From: Paenibacillus azoreducens
Lineage (GTDB): Bacteria > Bacillota > Bacilli > Paenibacillales > Paenibacillaceae
NCBI RefSeq assembly: GCF_021654775.1
Contig: NZ_AP025343.1
Coordinates: 4,183,501 to 4,247,500, forward strand
DNA length: 64,000 nt
Reading direction: 5' to 3'
The translations under genes were made by a program, and so were the position numbers. Of this stretch, positions 62,649 to 64,000 are shown one piece after another. Numbering within the stretch: position 1 is the stretch's first letter; every line of letters begins with the position of its first letter. The notes beneath the pieces are model-generated. The model ran no database searches, was not told where the DNA came from, and saw only the letters and a program-made list of their open reading frames with translations.

Positions 62649-63032
62649 TTATTTCACCGCAATGACTTCAATTTCGACAAGGCCGCCTTTCGGCAGCTTG
62701 GCTACCTGGACCGCGCTGCGTGCCGGATAAGGCTCAGCAAAAAACGTCGCATAAACCTCATTGACCTTCTGAAAATCATTCATGTCCTGCAAAAATACCG
62801 TCGTTTTGATGATATTCTCCATCCCGAAACCGGCGGACTCCAGGATGGCCTTTACATTAAGCAGCGACCGCTCGGTCTGTTCTTCTACAGTTTTAGGGAA
62901 TTCGCCTGCCGCGTTCATGCCGAGCTGTCCGGATGTGATCAGGACGTTTCCGATTTGGACCGCCTGGGAATAAGGCCCGATGGCCCCAGGTGCTTCGCTC
63001 GTTGCAATCGTAAGTCTCTCTTGTTGTGTCAT
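62649..63032 (-). CDS. RidA family enamine/imine deaminase
   Basis: A 127-residue RidA (YjgF/YER057c/UK114) protein, a trimer that hydrolyses reactive enamines/imines formed by PLP enzymes. Typical motifs: GAIGPYSQAVQIGN near residue 17 and PYPARSAVQVAKLPKGGLVEIEVIA at the C-terminus, with the arginine that binds substrate carboxylates (P-A-R-S-A). ATG 63032 has GGGGAGAGAG upstream; a start at 63050 is not supported. Confidence 0.95.
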   Translation of the reverse strand: MTQQERLTIATSEAPGAIGPYSQAVQIGNVLITSGQLGMNAAGEFPKTVEEQTERSLLNVKAILESAGFGMENIIKTTVFLQDMNDFQKVNEVYATFFAEPYPARSAVQVAKLPKGGLVEIEVIAVK

Positions 63033-63237
63033 GATTTTCTCTCTCCCCATTCGCGCTTTTTTTCTGCGCTTATATTTATAATAAATCTTGCAATAACGTT
63101 AACAATTCTCACACTTCACGTAGGCATTGACCGGGATCGATAGCGTTTTCCGACCATTGTGGAATTCAGAAACCTTGGGGCTAGCCCCATATTATGACCT
63201 TCCGGCAGTAGAACTTGGTGCACGCTCTTAACGGGTT

Positions 63238-63270
63238 TATGCACCTTACCTATGCACCATGCCTATGCAC
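63238..63270. repeat. Triplicated GGTGCATA-type repeat at the end of the NhaC gene
   Basis: TATGCACC occurs three times (about 63238, 63251 and 63263), starting at the stop codon of the antiporter gene and continuing downstream. Confidence 0.7.
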
Positions 63271-64000
63271 CTTGCTTTTGCCCCAGCTCTTCGGCGTCCG
63301 AACTTTCGTATTCCTTCAGCATTTCTTTTTGTTGTTCAGGCGTCAGCTTCGCGATTCCGAATCCGGTATAGCCCCAAATCGTTGCGAAAATAATACCTGT
63401 CCAGCACAGCATCGCCCATGGCAAATAGGACAGTGTTGCGACTCCCAAAGTACCGGCCATGTAAGCGCCCGCCGCCGTCCAAGGCAAGATAGGTTCAATG
63501 ATGGTCGCGGAGTCTTCGATTGTACGGCCGAGGTTTTTCGGATGCAGACCACGGCGGATATAAGCTTCGCGCAGCATTTCGCCCGGCATCAGAATCGATA
63601 CTTGGCCGTTGCTCGTTACCCCAATCATCGTCAAGCCGGTAATAATCGTTGCAACGATCAGCGAACCTGTCGAACGCACATATTTCAAAATTTTATTTAC
63701 GATAAGTTCAAGCGATTTGGTAAGTGAAATTGTGCCCGCAAACGTGATGGCGCAGAAACAAATTAACAGCGTGCCCATCATAGAATTCATGCCGCCCCGG
63801 TTAAGAAGTCTCGGAATGTCCGGAATAACGGCGCTTGCATCAAAACCTTTTGCATGAACCATCGCAATGTCAAACCCGTTCAATACCGAACTCACGACGT
63901 CATGCAGGGTGAAACCTTGGAAAATCATTGCGTTGGCCATGGCAACGGCTGAAGATATAAGCATTATGGGAATCGTCGGTTTTTTGGTGATTGAGCCGTA
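63263..64000 (-). CDS. NhaC family Na+/H+ antiporter (partial, 5' end off window)
   Basis: The C-terminal 245 residues of a multi-helix antiporter; the frame runs through the window edge (SITKKPTIPIML...). Family features: VTSNGQVSILMPGEMLREAY, GRTIEDSATIIEPILPWTAAG and a cytoplasmic charged tail. NhaC proteins swap Na+ (or malate in some relatives) for protons. The Na+ type is most likely here because of the conserved IEPILPWTAAGAYMAGTLG region. The start and promoter lie outside the window. Confidence 0.9.
   Translation of the reverse strand, partial: YGSITKKPTIPIMLISSAVAMANAMIFQGFTLHDVVSSVLNGFDIAMVHAKGFDASAVIPDIPRLLNRGGMNSMMGTLLICFCAITFAGTISLTKSLELIVNKILKYVRSTGSLIVATIITGLTMIGVTSNGQVSILMPGEMLREAYIRRGLHPKNLGRTIEDSATIIEPILPWTAAGAYMAGTLGVATLSYLPWAMLCWTGIIFATIWGYTGFGIAKLTPEQQKEMLKEYESSDAEELGQKQGA

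Overview
The window looks like chromosome from a spore-forming Paenibacillus-type Firmicute. The evidence is a spore-germinant receptor operon, T-box leaders in front of two tRNA synthetase genes, AGGAGG-type ribosome binding sites, CcpN/CcpA-type control sites, and carbohydrate importers of the LplB/YtcP type paired with YesM/YesN two-component systems. Almost every gene lies on the minus strand. No rRNA, tRNA, CRISPR array, intact insertion sequence or prophage was seen.

Layout. 1-5609: 5'-anchored part of a TetM-like GTPase, T-box-controlled glnS, a CPA1 Na+/H+ antiporter and a small membrane protein. 5833-11084: gerA-gerC-small D-type subunit-gerB-gerB germinant receptor operon behind a sigma-G-like promoter, with a glycine-rich Sm-like small protein next to it. 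11887-16047: a LacI regulator operon (lacI-gfo-thuA-gfo) with a perfect palindromic operator. 16233-22449: keto-acid decarboxylase, two YdcZ-type transporters around a Crp/Fnr regulator, chrA, a repeat-rich spacer and a DUF1259 protein. 22614-27394: T-box-controlled thrS, a DUF1801 protein and an ECF sigma factor coupled to a YciI/DGPF protein. 27796-34375: a compact gluconeogenesis block (gapB, an unlisted 59-residue gene, ppdK, ccpN, PPDK regulatory protein, glpX). 34758-48769: a polysaccharide-use locus (GH88, DUF2264, broken response regulator, two permeases, binding protein, YesN, YesM, beta-helix secreted protein, PpiC foldase). 48962-53385: acetyltransferase, acetamidase, a helix-turn-helix protein fused to an F1-ATPase beta-like domain, a frameshifted hypothetical gene and a G1-type glutamic peptidase. 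53388-60719: a second YesN/YesM plus ABC importer set. 60938-64000: phosphodiesterase-like protein, GNAT, RidA and a partial NhaC antiporter.

How the parts fit. The gluconeogenic genes share a regulator in the same cluster: CcpN-like boxes overlap the gapB promoter, and ccpN lies next to the kinase/phosphorylase that controls PpdK. The two sugar loci each have a two-component sensor, an importer and, in the first, enzymes to break and trim an uronic-acid-containing polymer; cre-like sites suggest catabolite repression.

Most notable observations: (i) the HTH-F1 beta-like fusion with a degenerate P-loop; (ii) three sequence-distinct intergenic repeat elements built on the same plan, short motifs about 50 bp apart in a dyad; (iii) probable AUU and AUC start codons for lacI and ccpN, both with a GGAGG core 8 nt upstream; (iv) a small gene hidden between gapB and ppdK. 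Function calls rest on reading the sequence; no database search was run.
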